A stretch of 64,000 nt of DNA from Arthonia radiata. Lineage: Eukaryota > Ascomycota > Arthoniomycetes > Arthoniales > Arthoniaceae. Location: NCBI GenBank assembly GCA_002989075.1, contig PSQN01000007.1, forward strand, positions 248,001 to 312,000, read 5' to 3'. The position numbers and the translations under genes are program-made. Below, piece after piece: positions 54,379 to 64,000 of the stretch (its first letter is position 1; each line of letters starts with the position of its first letter). The notes below the pieces were generated by a model. It was not told the DNA's origin and did no database searches. It saw nothing but the letters and a program-made list of their open reading frames with translations.

Positions 54379-54525
54379 GGTGTGATGGGTATGTCCACTT
54401 GACTTACCATCGTCGAGCTCCCCAGCTAATACCCCTCAAGCCGAGTGGTTAAGGCGGCAGATTTAAGTCTTTGCGCTTGCACTCTGCTATCGAGAGATGC
54501 GTGGGTTCGAGCCCCACTCACACCA
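54379..54525 (+). tRNA. tRNA-Leu(UAA) with two interruptions
   Basis: Acceptor strand GGTGTGA (54379-54385) pairs perfectly with TCACACC (54518-54524), discriminator A at 54525. The D-arm is GCCGAGTGGTTAAGGC (54440-54455). The anticodon stem GCAGA/TCTGC carries loop TTTAAG with anticodon TAA and a canonical 14-nt tRNA intron after position 37. The variable arm is class II, and the T-arm GTGGG-TTCGAGC-CCCAC is intact (B box). Unusually, 52 nt separate the acceptor/T8-G9 part from the D-arm. This insert has GT...AG ends (54389-54440) with GTATGT and GCTAATAC, like a spliceosomal intron. Whether a mature tRNA forms is unknown. Poly-T follows at 54557. Confidence 0.8.
54389..54440 (+). other. Intron-like insert in tRNA-Leu
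   Basis: 52 nt beginning GTATGTCC, with GCTAATAC near the 3' end and ending CAAG. Removing it restores continuous TG-GCC-GAGTGG between acceptor and D-arm, with full acceptor pairing. Positions 8-9 and the left edge of the A box are disrupted by it. Confidence 0.7.
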
Positions 54526-54537
54526 GTATTGTGCTCG

Positions 54538-54565
54538 TTTTCTTTTGCTATCACTATTTTTTTTT
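54538..54565 (+). terminator. Pol III terminator T-runs
   Basis: T4 runs at 54538-54541 and 54543-54546 and a nine-T run at 54557-54565 follow the tRNA, as expected for RNA polymerase III termination. Confidence 0.65.
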
Positions 54566-55437
54566 GGCTATTTAAGCACCAGGTGAATTTAGGGACGTGG
54601 ACGGTGTGGAGACCGAAGATGGCATGGTGGGCTTGGCATTGCTTCGAAGGTGACTATGATTTCCCTCTCCTTTCTCCTCCACCACGTTTTTTCTTGATCA
54701 GCCAACACCCTCTACTAATCTTGAATCCTTGCAATCGCTCTGACTACCATATCCAACACAAGGGATCCTGCCACGCACCGCGCTATAGTTTATCCTTACT
54801 TTGTCGTTGAGTACCCACACTCGCTATGGGTTCAGATACCGGCTCAATCATATTGGATTTCTTGTGCAGTGCCCTAGCGCTGGAAAATGTAGCGTTCTTC
54901 CCGGCCACATGCTCAGTCCTGTCGCAAATGGAGACTCTGCTCGCCTCGTATAAGCTAGGCTGACTTGCTATAGGTGCAGCAAGGCGCGCGCTTTGCTATT
55001 GAACTTGCTTCGTGGCACATAGAAGTGCTTTGCATGGTTTGCCGCTGACCGAGATGAACACGTCGCTCTTCTAGAGCTCTGAGCTGCGTGGGCGTGCTGC
55101 TCAACTGGCAATTTTCGATAGGCTCTGGAAAGCACTTCTTTCCCCTAATGGAGCTGACACGATAGACCTCAGTACTAGCAAACCTGACTTCTTCCTGGCG
55201 AATGACGATCGCTATGGAAGTATTATGGAAAATGTGACGGCGCATCGAACGACGCTCTCCAAACGGTGATGCAAGCGTTTGTCACTCTCGTGGAAACGTA
55301 CTCGGACTCAACTGTTTCTCGTTCTTGATGGAAAAGGTTAAACTCACTTGCTCAAAGGCTATAGCGACAAAGAAATATCTATCCACACCCTATCGCTCAC
55401 CTTCGCAGTTCAGGCTTCCCCGGACCAGCAGTCCACC
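54566..55437. other. Intergenic, nothing recognised
   Basis: About 870 bases without a supported feature. Confidence 0.45.
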
Positions 55438-55890
55438 ATGTGCGTCCGCCATCCCTGCACTTTCGCGTACGACCCAGCCTGCCTTCTCCGCTGCGACAAG
55501 TTCTTCTGGGCCGTGTGCGCCGTGGCTGGTTGCGTTCCAGCAGCATGCAATAGCGTCACCACTTCATGGCTCCACATGACATGTCCATGGCACAGAATGC
55601 CATACAGGAAATCACGCTGCCATGAAACCGAGGCTCAAAAAGATCAGGACGACATCGATACGTTCCCGCTCCTGAAATACTCAAAAGTCCGTAGGGTCAT
55701 AACGGCGCTTGAGTTTGCGCATGACCCTAAGCGTCACGGATGGCAGTCTGGGAGATACGGGAGGGGAACGGAGGGGTGGGTGCCTGGGATTACGATGAGA
55801 GCTTACCATCCAAGCGAGGGCTTCATTAAAACGCCCGTGTTTACGCCCTCTTCTCATGGGGTCGTGTTGATGAAGAGAAAGGGAAGGTAA
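55438..55890 (+). CDS. Small MC-type cysteine-rich protein 1
   Basis: From the ATG at 55438 a 150-residue frame begins Met-Cys (MCVRHPCTFAYDPACLLRCD) and carries more than ten cysteines in its first 70 residues. A polar, Lys/Arg-rich C-terminal part follows. Many ascomycetes have families of small proteins starting MCxxxxC with further spaced Cys and no signal peptide; they are not functionally described to my knowledge. Upstream in-frame codons exist, but the Met-Cys start matches the two neighbours at 56535 and 57502. The long C-terminus may include unrecognised intron sequence. Confidence 0.5.
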   Translation: MCVRHPCTFAYDPACLLRCDKFFWAVCAVAGCVPAACNSVTTSWLHMTCPWHRMPYRKSRCHETEAQKDQDDIDTFPLLKYSKVRRVITALEFAHDPKRHGWQSGRYGRGTEGWVPGITMRAYHPSEGFIKTPVFTPSSHGVVLMKRKGR

Positions 55891-56534
55891 GCCTCGGGCT
55901 TGAGCACGTATATCGACGGAGCTCGAGCGCTCCATAAATGAGAGCCACCTTGACCCACCTTTTCCCGTTTCCCTTACTGTGCCGCCTGGACGCTGTTGCC
56001 TTCTCTTTCCCGAAAATGACCGCTCCCACCCGCTCTAATTCCCTTCTGGCCTACCGCAGACATCTTTAAGGCTTTCAAACTAATCTTTTGTGCTTATTCA
56101 TGTAAAGTGAGACACACTCTATACCCAACCTTATCAAGTCACTTTTGTGTCCTGCCGATGGACCTCTTGCAAGATGAGATTGTTTCATTTATCTGCTGAG
56201 ACCGTCGCCAACCCTCTCCTATGTAAGTGGCACGAATTCATGCCATAGCAAACGCAACTCGTACGAATGCACTCTGAAAGGCGCAAGACAGACGCGGATG
56301 AAGCCGTTTGCTACTCTTACTAAAACCTTTACACAATACTATTCTTACTCTTGCCTTGCAACGCAAAGTCTTGATACAAGACCGTTGAGAACAATCAAAG
56401 AGCCTTGCAGGCTTCTCCACTCGAGACAGGCCGTCAACAGCAAATCCATCACCAGCCAACCCCAGTCTACGACAAAATCATATCTACGCCCTGGAATTAC
56501 GCCTCAAGCCTAGGGGTTGCGATTACAATCCACA
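55891..56534. other. Intergenic, nothing recognised
   Basis: About 640 bases with no supported feature. Confidence 0.4.
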
Positions 56535-56804
56535 ATGTGCATCCGCTCCGTATGCTGCATACGAAACTGCCCAGGCGTAATCTTCTTCGCCACCCATCCG
56601 GGATACGGACTTCATGAAGGGCAGATCCACCCCAACCAGTGCCCGTCATTCGAGCAAGGGGGTCTGTGGATCTGTGACCATCATGTACAAACGATCGCTG
56701 CTTCCGAACAAGGTCGCGGCTCGTCTGGTGGTGGAGACGACAAGAGCGGCGAAGAGAAGTCCACGGTCAATGGGGATGTAACTGGCGACGGCAGACCGGT
56801 GTAA
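56535..56804 (+). CDS. Small MC-type cysteine-rich protein 2
   Basis: 89 residues beginning MCIRSVCCIRNCPGVIFF, then QCPSFEQGGLWICDHH, and a Gly/Ser/Asp-rich disordered tail. Six cysteines lie in the first 55 residues; the arrangement suggests metal binding or disulfides. It has no signal peptide. It shares the Met-Cys start and early Cys-x(3-4)-Cys spacing with the proteins on either side, and the rest diverges. Function is unknown. Confidence 0.5.
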   Translation: MCIRSVCCIRNCPGVIFFATHPGYGLHEGQIHPNQCPSFEQGGLWICDHHVQTIAASEQGRGSSGGGDDKSGEEKSTVNGDVTGDGRPV

Positions 56805-57501
56805 CTGCACTAAGGACGTTATGTAAGATGGTGATCGAGCACTGGGCTTTCCAGTGGTGTTGAAGAGGTCTGGTGGAAATGCGCAGGTCGGGGGAGTACG
56901 TTGTCTATGGGGAAGTGTCGTGGCGCTGTGGACTCAGTCACTTAAGCTTTTGGCGCAATGTTTTAGTCTTCCTACTGTTTTCTCTTTATGCTGCCAGTGA
57001 TTTTGCCGGATACCATATAAGTCATACCGCAAGAGCCGTACCAGCGACGGCATACTAATGATGTGCTGCCATCGTGGCTGCTGAAGGTCATGCGGGACCA
57101 ACCTCATGAAGATTGTGAGGTCACTGAAATTTCCTTTGAATCCCCGCTTACTCCGTGGCACACACATACTCGAACCATCATGCGACCCATGTATGTATTC
57201 ATGTGTGGAGTATCATTCGATCTCTGGGCCACAAACTTCGTATGACGATAGTGACGCGGCATCAAAGCAAACAGCGGCATCAAACGACAAAGACACGAAC
57301 GACGTAGAACAAACAAAATTTTGCTCGTTCGCGGGAGACGACATTATTTAATGTTCATTCCTCTTTCGATTTTAATGTCTTTGAGTACACCGCACCAATT
57401 TCCGACCTCAACCTACCTGCAAAACTACGCTCAGCTTCGCCTCGAAAAACCACACTCAAAGAAACACATTTACCCGTCCTCAGGTCCTCGGTCATTTCAA
57501 G
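56805..57501. other. Intergenic, nothing recognised
   Basis: About 700 bases with no supported feature. Confidence 0.4.
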
Positions 57502-57666
57502 ATGTGCGAATGGATCGTCTGCCTTCACGAGTGCGACCAACAGTACTGGGGTACACTTTGCCCTGGCCGTGTAGCGGGTGGCCAGCCTTCACCCATACTC
57601 TGCCCCAACAAACACGAGGTCCTCCGTCGATGTGCGACACACAGAGATCCTGACAAGGGCAAGTGA
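57502..57666 (+). CDS. Small MC-type cysteine-rich protein 3
   Basis: 54 residues beginning MCEWIVCLHECDQQYWGTLC, then ILCPNKHEVLRRCATH. Six cysteines in CxxxxCxxxC...C...C...C order resemble the widespread small fungal MC proteins more clearly than its two neighbours do. No secretion signal. It is short enough to be missed by most gene finders. Three such frames in 2.3 kb on one strand point to a small cluster, perhaps from old tandem duplication. Function is unknown. Confidence 0.55.
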   Translation: MCEWIVCLHECDQQYWGTLCPGRVAGGQPSPILCPNKHEVLRRCATHRDPDKGK

Positions 57667-58617
57667 AGTCAGGGAGATTGATGACTCTACGTGGGCGACC
57701 ATGTTAGAGAGTGCACCTCGCCGCGCCGAGGATGCTTCCGTGGGCTGATGGAAGGCCAAAGACTTGACTTGGCCGTACACGTTGAGTAGATCTTGCTGCT
57801 GAGCAAGTGTATTAGCATACCTTAAGGCTGTGGAGCCTCGTCACGACCTGCAAACATTCAGAGATGCCTGCTCGTCCGTCACACTCTCTGTGGGGGCAAA
57901 ATACTCTTCACGTTCACATCATGGAGAACGTCCAGGTACTGATCGTTGTCTCCCATCTCGATGCAGCTTTTGCTCAGACATCGTTGCTCTCAAGGCCCAG
58001 GCAGTGATAGCGAGACGTTATCGCGTGTGGTCGATCAGACAGACGCTGCCTCATGCGTTTATTTTGCGGTTCTGATTCTGCTGCTTGTGAGCGTACCATC
58101 ACACCTTACCTCAACCGGGAACATCTAGAGCTTGCCCCATCTTTGTCGATGCTGGAAGTATGCACTGTATGGTTGTGTTGAGCCCGTCTATTCACTACCG
58201 GTGTGCGCAGAGTAGCCAGAGAAGTTATTACGACGCCTGTTAGTGGAGCCTAATCTGTGTGCAGCGATTGCGTTGCAAATCACCTCTGGGGGTCGAGGAC
58301 AAGATGAAATCGCCGTCGAAGCACACATCCTAACCCTGAAAGACAGCCACATGATATGCTGTCATGTAACAGCAACACGCTCCCATTCGCGTTGTGCCAT
58401 AGTGAATGCGGAACTGTGGAGATCGATACTTTATTAGACAGTAGAGAAGAAAAGTGAAGAGAAATCGCGTCCTCCCTCGGCACTAAATTCGGCGACCCCT
58501 GGCGGCGCTAACCGCAGTTGCTCAGTCGTCTCAACGACTACTAAACTTTTCTTATGAGTGGCGTTAGTGTTTCTGTACTTTCTCGATCTGAGCAACGCTC
58601 GAAGCAGACATACCAGC
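57667..58617. other. Intergenic, nothing recognised
   Basis: About 950 bases with no supported feature; promoter of the following gene presumed near its 3' end. Confidence 0.45.
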
Positions 58618-60081
58618 ATGGCAGCAGAAGACATCCCCAAGCCGACACGGGCTCTCACACGCGAGAACGTCGCCGCAGCACATGAGAGGATAAAACGCTA
58701 TATACACCACACGCCGGTGATGATGAGGTAAGTAGACTCAAGATTCCCCAGCACTTTCAAGACGATAATGAGGGGCCAAAATGCTGAGCACCGCCAGTGA
58801 AACGTTAAGCAGAATGGCCTCGACGCCCCAAATGTCCGAGGCACTCAAAGGCACGGAATACGAAGGTCGCAAGCCTGCCCATCCTAAAATGCGTCTCTTC
58901 TTCAAATGTGAGAATCAGCAGAAGATTGGCGCATTCAAAGCGAGGGGCGCCTTTCATGCGCTGAGCAGGCTGTTTCCGGGACAGTTGGAGAATGGGGTGA
59001 TTACGCATAGTTCGGGTATCTATTGCCCATTTCACTTGCCTTACCTCGTCTCTGTCGCCTCTCTGTTCCCCTTCGCTCAGCACTGATTCGTTCCAGGCAA
59101 CCACGCCCAAGCCCTCGCCCTCGCGGCGCGAACCCGCGGCATAGAAGCCCACATCGTGATGCCCACAATTTCCACGCCCTCCAAAATCGCCGCGACACAG
59201 TCCCAAGGAGCCCACGTCTACTTCTCTGGCTCCACAGCCCCCGAGCGTGAAGCCATGGTCGCCGACATCCAAGCGAAGACAGGCGCCGTGCTGATTCCAC
59301 CGTATGACCACGCGGATATCGTGCTCGGACAGGGAACCGCGGCGCTGGAGTTCGAGAGCCAAGTCAAGGCTTTGACGTCACCGGAGACGCAGGTGGTGGT
59401 AGATGGCGAGGGTGAAGGTTACAGTCGGGCGTACGCTGATGATGGGTTTGGGGCGTCGACCGAGGGGCTAGATGCGGTGATTGCGCCGTGTGGAGGTGGT
59501 GGGTTGCTGAGTGGGACGGCGACGGCGATGAGTGGGACGGGTGTGGCGGTGTTTGGGGCCGAGCCGAGTTATCAGGGTGCGGATGACTGTAAGCGTGGTT
59601 TAGCGCAGGGGGAGCGCATACCGAAGGTTTCGACGCTGACGATTGCGGATGGGGTGAGAACGCCTGTGGGGCATATTCCGTGGAGTGTGATTAGTGATAA
59701 GAGTAAGGTAAGGGGTGTGTATAGTGTGAGTGAGGAGCAGATCAAGAGCGCGATGAGGTTGGTAATGGAGAGGATGAAGATATTTGTTGAGGTGCGTTTG
59801 AGCTGTTAGTCCGGAGGAAGACGTGTGCTAACGTTTTACTCCAGCCAAGTGCAGTGTTGGGCCTGGCAGTCGCACTCTATGACGAGGACTTTAGAAGTTT
59901 AGTGGAAAGGGAGACCGCAGATGGTGGGGCTTGGAACGTGGGCATGATACTGTCTGGCGGGAACACCACAATGGAAATGATAGCGGAGCTATACCAGCCG
60001 GAGACGAAACAGGAGGGTGAAAGAGCTGAGGCCGTGAAGGGGATGAATGGAGAAAAGGTGGCGGAGAATGTTGCTGGCTAG
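58618..60081 (+). CDS. PLP-dependent serine racemase / threonine dehydratase-like enzyme
   Basis: Four exons (58618-58727, 58798-59015, 59097-59791, 59845-60081) encode 419 residues of fold-type II PLP enzyme. KIGAFKARGA holds the Schiff-base lysine, THSSGNHAQALALAA (joined across intron 2) the Asn-containing loop, and PCGGGGLLSG the phosphate-binding glycine loop. FGAEPSYQGAD and ILSGGNTTM (Ser near the PLP nitrogen) complete the set. This order fits serine racemase, L-threo-3-hydroxyaspartate dehydratase and threonine dehydratase, which motifs alone cannot separate. It lacks the C-terminal ACT-like regulatory domain of biosynthetic Ilv1. An insert of about 25 residues rich in Glu and Gly (EGEGYSRAYADDG) precedes the glycine loop. 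Confidence 0.85.
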
Positions 60082-60816
60082 AATAGAAAACTTAGAGGGC
60101 GTGGCTGTATCAGAGTCGGGATCAGATCATGAGATTGGAGTGGCTGCGAGAGCGTTACATAGCTACACTCAGTGGAGTGCTGCTCTGTGATCAAGTTCAT
60201 CATGCCGGCGTAAGCTTTCGGTCGCGACAACAATTTGCAAGCTTCATGGCTTTCAAGTTGCTGGCGTGCTGGTCAACGCCGCAAACCACTCCTTACTCAC
60301 ACCGGCCTAGTTTTGCAATCCTCTTTGACTGTATGTTGAATTCGCTACACGATAAGTGCAGTTCATTGACTAGTTTAGTCCGCTTTTGCGTACTGTTCTC
60401 GAATAATCCGCGTTGATTGCTCGCACTTTAGTTGCATTGGGTCATCGGTTGTGCAAGGAGCGTCTCCCTGAGCCAAAGCAATGAGCACGCTCAACCGCGC
60501 GGAGACGCCGTGCAAATCTTCGCTATGGCCACAAATAAAATGACCGGCATCACGCAAATAGGTACAATGAAGCCCTGTCTGGTGTCCAGGCGCCATTCCA
60601 TCGGCTCGATGCACGCGGTCTTTGCAGCCCTTCCCCCTTGCGGCCTGCGTCTGCGAGGTTGGCTTTCTTCTACCGCCATTCTGACTCATAGAGGCTCTGC
60701 AAAAAGGGTCGTCTCAGCGTAACGGCTGTTGTGTTCTTGCGACCGCGACTGGAACAGCACATTCAAGAAAACTGATAGCCGCCTTTTTGTTCAGTGCAAT
60801 GCTGCGCTGAAGTTGA
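60082..60816. other. Intergenic between convergent genes
   Basis: About 730 bases with no supported feature. Confidence 0.45.
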
Positions 60817-62142
60817 TCACCGTTTCTGGACCGGCGTACTCGTTTGATCATCGCTTGACACCGAACCCTCGCTGCTACTATCAGCCTCCCCCGAGTCGTC
60901 ACTTTGAGAATCTTCCTCCTCGCTGCTACTGCTGCTGCTTGAGCTGCTCTCCTCATCATCATCGTCCGGTAGACCGGTCCTGAGCGTCCGCTTCTTTCGA
61001 CCTCTCGTCCCACGCTCCCTCCTCTGCTCCTTTTCTGGCGGGTTGCTATCCATCTTTCCCGCGACTGTGAGAGGGGTCTGGCCTGCCGACAGCTGTCCAG
61101 TAGCTCTCGACGCTCGCTCCACGAACCCATTCACAACACTGTCCCTCTGTGCCAAATTGCCCCTTCGCGCATCCATTCGTCTCAACCCTTCCAATATCGT
61201 CTCTGCACGCTGGCGACGCGCGAGCTTCGATGGGAACTTGTTTGAATATGCGCGGTCCTTACGGACTTGATGCGAGGACTTGAGCATGTCTTTCAGACGT
61301 CGTTCGTCTGCCTTTGCGGCTTCTCGCTTTGCTTGCTTGCGGACCTCAGGGCGATCCATCTCCTCTTCGTTTTCCTTCGTGCCGCCGTCTTCGGGAATTC
61401 CGTCACGTGTTGAAGTCTCGTCACTCGCCTTAGTATCGCCCTCTTCGTCAGCTTCTTCAACTTCCTCGGACGGCTCGTCAAAGATCTTCTGCGCGTCTTC
61501 TCGCAAGCGTTCACGAGCGGCGTCACCTCGCAACCCTTCAATGTAGGCTATGAGAGCGTCATTGTAGTCGGGCGTGATACGATTGACGTTGAACGCGTTC
61601 TTGAGAACGTGTGTCTGCTGAGTCTTATTGAACTTCCAACTTGGACAGTCAGCGAGAAATCGGGTTAGATAGTCGAGATAAGCTTCGATTTTTGCGTGTT
61701 TCTCAGTATTGGGTGCAGCTTTCTTCGACGGCTTGGCTTTTTTTGCTTTCACCGGTTCGAGGGCTGTTGCAGGGGTCGATTTCTTCAGGATTGATTTTGG
61801 TTTAGCAATAGGTGCCTTGCCTTGAGAGGTTGAAGGCTTGGAGGCGCTTATGTCTTCCCCTTTGCCATTAGGTAAATCTACGGCAGCGGGTTGACCGTCG
61901 TTGAAAGTGACTTTAGCAAGTTGAGGTGAGGAAGCAGGATCACTGATTCTCTGCCTCTTCGTCGGCTGACTGCTAGTCTTGCTGTCTGCACTTGCCGCAC
62001 CTGATGACAACTTGCGCTTCCCAATGCCACTGTCTCCTTTGAGGGGGAGAATACCGTTTGGTGGTGTGGTCCTGATGTTTTCACCTACCGGCGCATTCTT
62101 CAATTGCAACCCAAGCCGTTTCCATGCTGGTACAAACGTCAT
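60817..62142 (-). CDS. WKF-domain protein (C7orf50-like), probable nucleolar
   Basis: A single exon of 441 residues. A Lys/Ser/Pro-rich N-terminal 150 residues precede a compact conserved region: AYLDYLTRFLADCPSWKFNK, then THVLKNAFNVNRI and ALIAYIEGLRGDAARERL. The W-K-F triplet in this context is the mark of the WKF domain (formerly DUF2373), found in human C7orf50, a nucleolar protein linked to ribosome biogenesis. Long charged helices and a serine/acidic tail (DDDDEESSSSSSSSSEEED) follow. Function in fungi is not established. Divergent from the tryptophanyl-tRNA synthetase gene, 300 bases away. Confidence 0.8.
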   Translation of the reverse strand: MTFVPAWKRLGLQLKNAPVGENIRTTPPNGILPLKGDSGIGKRKLSSGAASADSKTSSQPTKRQRISDPASSPQLAKVTFNDGQPAAVDLPNGKGEDISASKPSTSQGKAPIAKPKSILKKSTPATALEPVKAKKAKPSKKAAPNTEKHAKIEAYLDYLTRFLADCPSWKFNKTQQTHVLKNAFNVNRITPDYNDALIAYIEGLRGDAARERLREDAQKIFDEPSEEVEEADEEGDTKASDETSTRDGIPEDGGTKENEEEMDRPEVRKQAKREAAKADERRLKDMLKSSHQVRKDRAYSNKFPSKLARRQRAETILEGLRRMDARRGNLAQRDSVVNGFVERASRATGQLSAGQTPLTVAGKMDSNPPEKEQRRERGTRGRKKRTLRTGLPDDDDEESSSSSSSSSEEEDSQSDDSGEADSSSEGSVSSDDQTSTPVQKR

Positions 62143-62442
62143 TTCGTGTAATCATATACCAACAGCAGAGCCTACGCTAAGGGCGAGTATAGCTCTTGTC
62201 GTGAAGGAATATGGGTTACGCCAGGATTTCACTGTCTATTAAGGCTTTCGAAGACATTTCCAGCCTTACGTATGGGCTCGACATATGCGTTGTGTCGTTG
62301 CGACAACCAATGCTGAGATATTGATTGATGCCTAAATTCTAAGGCACCAATGCCAAGGACGAAATGATTCAAACGGTGTCATCGCTATCACAAAACCCGA
62401 GCTCTCAGAAGCTCGAGCTTTCCCCAGACCTTCAAATACACC
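62143..62442. promoter_or_regulatory. Bidirectional promoter region (WKF protein / WRS1)
   Basis: 300 bases between divergent start codons; no other feature is supported. Confidence 0.4.
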
Positions 62443-63885
62443 ATGGCATCCGAATCTACGCACCAGCCCGCCGGCGCGTCTCCTGATCAGTACGTCACAC
62501 CCTTTAAAGTAAAGGGTAAGCAGGACTACACGCGTCTCATTAAAGATTTCGGAACCCAGCCCATCGACCAGCACTTGCTAGAGCGCTTTGAACGTGCGAC
62601 AGGCCGAAAACCACACCCATTACTCCGGCGTGGGCTTTTTTTCTCCCACCGCGACTTCGACCGCATACTGGGCTACTATGAGAAGGGCGAGCCTTTCTTC
62701 CTGTACACAGGCCGTGGGCCCAGCACTGGATCCATGCACCTTGGGCACACTGTTCCTTTCGACTTCACCAAGTGGTTACAAGATGTTTTCGACGTTCCCC
62801 TCGTGATCATGCTGACTGACGATGAGAAATACCTGTACAATGCGCATTTGAAGCTTGAGGAGGTTGAGAAGATGGCGCGCGACAATGCAAAAGACATCAT
62901 GGCATTTGGCTTTGATGAGAAGAAGACGTTCATCTATAACGACTACGACTACATGGGCGGTCACTTCTATCGAAATGCCTCGGAGTTCTCACGCCTGGTG
63001 CCATTCAATCAAGTACGCGGAACGTTTGGCTTCGACGAAACAACAAACATTGGTTTCATCCATTTCCCTTCGGTACAGAATGCTGCTGCATTTGCCAGTA
63101 GCTACCCAGCGGCTTTCGGCGACGACCCCAGTGCACCACGAAACCCCAAGACCTCCAAGATCCCTTGTCTGATCCCTTGCGCTATCGACCAAGACCCATA
63201 CTTTCGACTGCTGCGAGCTAATGCCCACAGAATGTCGAATCCCGCACCCAAGCCTGCGCTAATTCACGCCAAGTTCGTGACCGCGCTACAAGGTGCAGAA
63301 GGTAAGATGTCAGCAAGCGATCCGAATAGTGCGATCTTCATGAGCGACACGCCGAAGCAGATCAAGGACAAGATCAACAGACACGCATTTTCCGGCGGAC
63401 GTGAAACGCTGGAGGAACACAGGGAGAAAGGCGGTGACCCAGACATCGATGTCGCCTATCAATACCTGACGTATTTCCTGGACGACGATGAGGAGCTCGC
63501 ACAGCTGGCGGCGGACTACAGGAAGGGCGAGTTGTTAACCGGTGACATGAAGAAGAAGTGTATCGGCATCCTGCAGGACTACGTTGCGAGGTTCCAGGAG
63601 CGCCGAGCTGCTGTCACTGAGGAGGCGAGGGTACGGTACATGACACCGCGCAAGCTCGAGTTCCACGGGAACCCTAACCCTGGATACTCCCACCCATTAA
63701 GCAGTGAGACCGAGCACCAGACGGGACAGGACAGCAACAACGATAGCAGCGAACAAGATGGAGGACTCAAGGTCCCAACAAGGCCAGGGCTTGGGCGCAA
63801 AACGACGTATGGGATAAGAGGATTAACTAGCTATGGGGGCGCTGTAACTGAGATGCTCTATCCGACGAAATCTCAAGAGCAATAG
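62443..63885 (+). CDS. WRS1: Cytoplasmic tryptophanyl-tRNA synthetase
   Basis: Charges tRNA-Trp with tryptophan in the cytosol. A single exon of 480 residues. Class I signatures are present: the HIGH-type loop GSMHLGH at about 96-102 and KMSAS at 288-292. Eukaryotic TrpRS segments YVTPFKVKGKQDYTRLIKDFG, FFLYTGRGPS, DQDPYFRLLR and MTPRKLEF also appear. The core ends about residue 405. The remaining about 75 residues form a Ser/Asn/Glu-rich tail ending GLTSYGGAVTEMLYP, which I do not recall from yeast Wrs1. There is no mitochondrial presequence. Confidence 0.96.
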   Translation: MASESTHQPAGASPDQYVTPFKVKGKQDYTRLIKDFGTQPIDQHLLERFERATGRKPHPLLRRGLFFSHRDFDRILGYYEKGEPFFLYTGRGPSTGSMHLGHTVPFDFTKWLQDVFDVPLVIMLTDDEKYLYNAHLKLEEVEKMARDNAKDIMAFGFDEKKTFIYNDYDYMGGHFYRNASEFSRLVPFNQVRGTFGFDETTNIGFIHFPSVQNAAAFASSYPAAFGDDPSAPRNPKTSKIPCLIPCAIDQDPYFRLLRANAHRMSNPAPKPALIHAKFVTALQGAEGKMSASDPNSAIFMSDTPKQIKDKINRHAFSGGRETLEEHREKGGDPDIDVAYQYLTYFLDDDEELAQLAADYRKGELLTGDMKKKCIGILQDYVARFQERRAAVTEEARVRYMTPRKLEFHGNPNPGYSHPLSSETEHQTGQDSNNDSSEQDGGLKVPTRPGLGRKTTYGIRGLTSYGGAVTEMLYPTKSQEQ

Positions 63886-64000
63886 CATTCAGTGTTGACT
63901 AGATACCCAATTTATGATTCCGATTCAGGACTAATTCTCTTCCGTCGTCAGATTTCAGCCAGTTTGGAATGGTAGATAACACCTGCAAGTGCTGTGCCGC

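Noticed and set aside
54431-54525. tRNA starting directly at ACCCCTCAAGCC without an upstream exon
   Set aside because: ACCCCTC cannot pair with the 3' acceptor strand TCACACC; only GGTGTGA at 54379 fits.

Overview
The window is nuclear DNA from a filamentous ascomycete (Pezizomycotina), most likely Dothideomycetes. The evidence is GT-AG introns mostly of 50-70 nt with CTAAC/CTGAC branch sites, a class III chitin synthase, fungal-only families (DUF3176, Mim2-like, mL58/MRPL20), and one AT-rich block carrying the signature of repeat-induced point mutation (RIP). The class-level placement is inference from family resemblance. I read about 34 gene models, one tRNA and two clear gene wrecks. Exon boundaries come from splice signals read by eye and were checked for frame.

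Layout. 0-3.7 kb: 5' end of mitochondrial NADP-isocitrate dehydrogenase, then a DUF3176 membrane-protein gene cut in two by about 1.2 kb of RIP-mutated DNA. 4.4-11.2 kb: a conserved unknown, a secreted Kex2-type repeat precursor, an AlkB-like dioxygenase and an MFS exporter. 12.2-18 kb: an Mgr3-like TPR protein divergent from an SRAP (HMCES-type) protein, then a secreted GH26-like hydrolase. 18-33 kb: a long coiled-coil protein ending in an RNase H-like domain, Guf1, Get3, a Mim2-like protein, Nop13, mL58, a Dug1-type dipeptidase and an unknown. 33-39 kb is gene-poor, with weakly supported hypotheticals. 39.6-45.3 kb: chitin synthase, Ubc12 and a four-helix membrane protein. 46-52.3 kb: three diverged tandem copies of a small gene next to VPS18, with a broken copy of the VPS18 3' end between them. 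52.7-64 kb: Ilv5, an interrupted tRNA-Leu(UAA), three small MC-type cysteine-rich proteins, a serine racemase/threonine dehydratase-like enzyme, a WKF-domain protein and tryptophanyl-tRNA synthetase.

How the genes relate. Most are unlinked housekeeping genes. Many products are predicted to act in mitochondria (Idp, Mgr3-like, Guf1, mL58, Mim2-like, Ilv5 and possibly the RNase H-like protein). No biosynthetic cluster is convincing.

The observations I rate highest are: (1) a tRNA-Leu(UAA) whose two acceptor halves are separated by a 52-nt sequence with GT...CTAAT...AG intron signals; (2) a repeat precursor whose repeats coincide with exons; (3) the coiled-coil/RNase H-like fusion with an altered active site; (4) the tandem small-gene family produced by segmental duplication that dragged along the VPS18 terminus.
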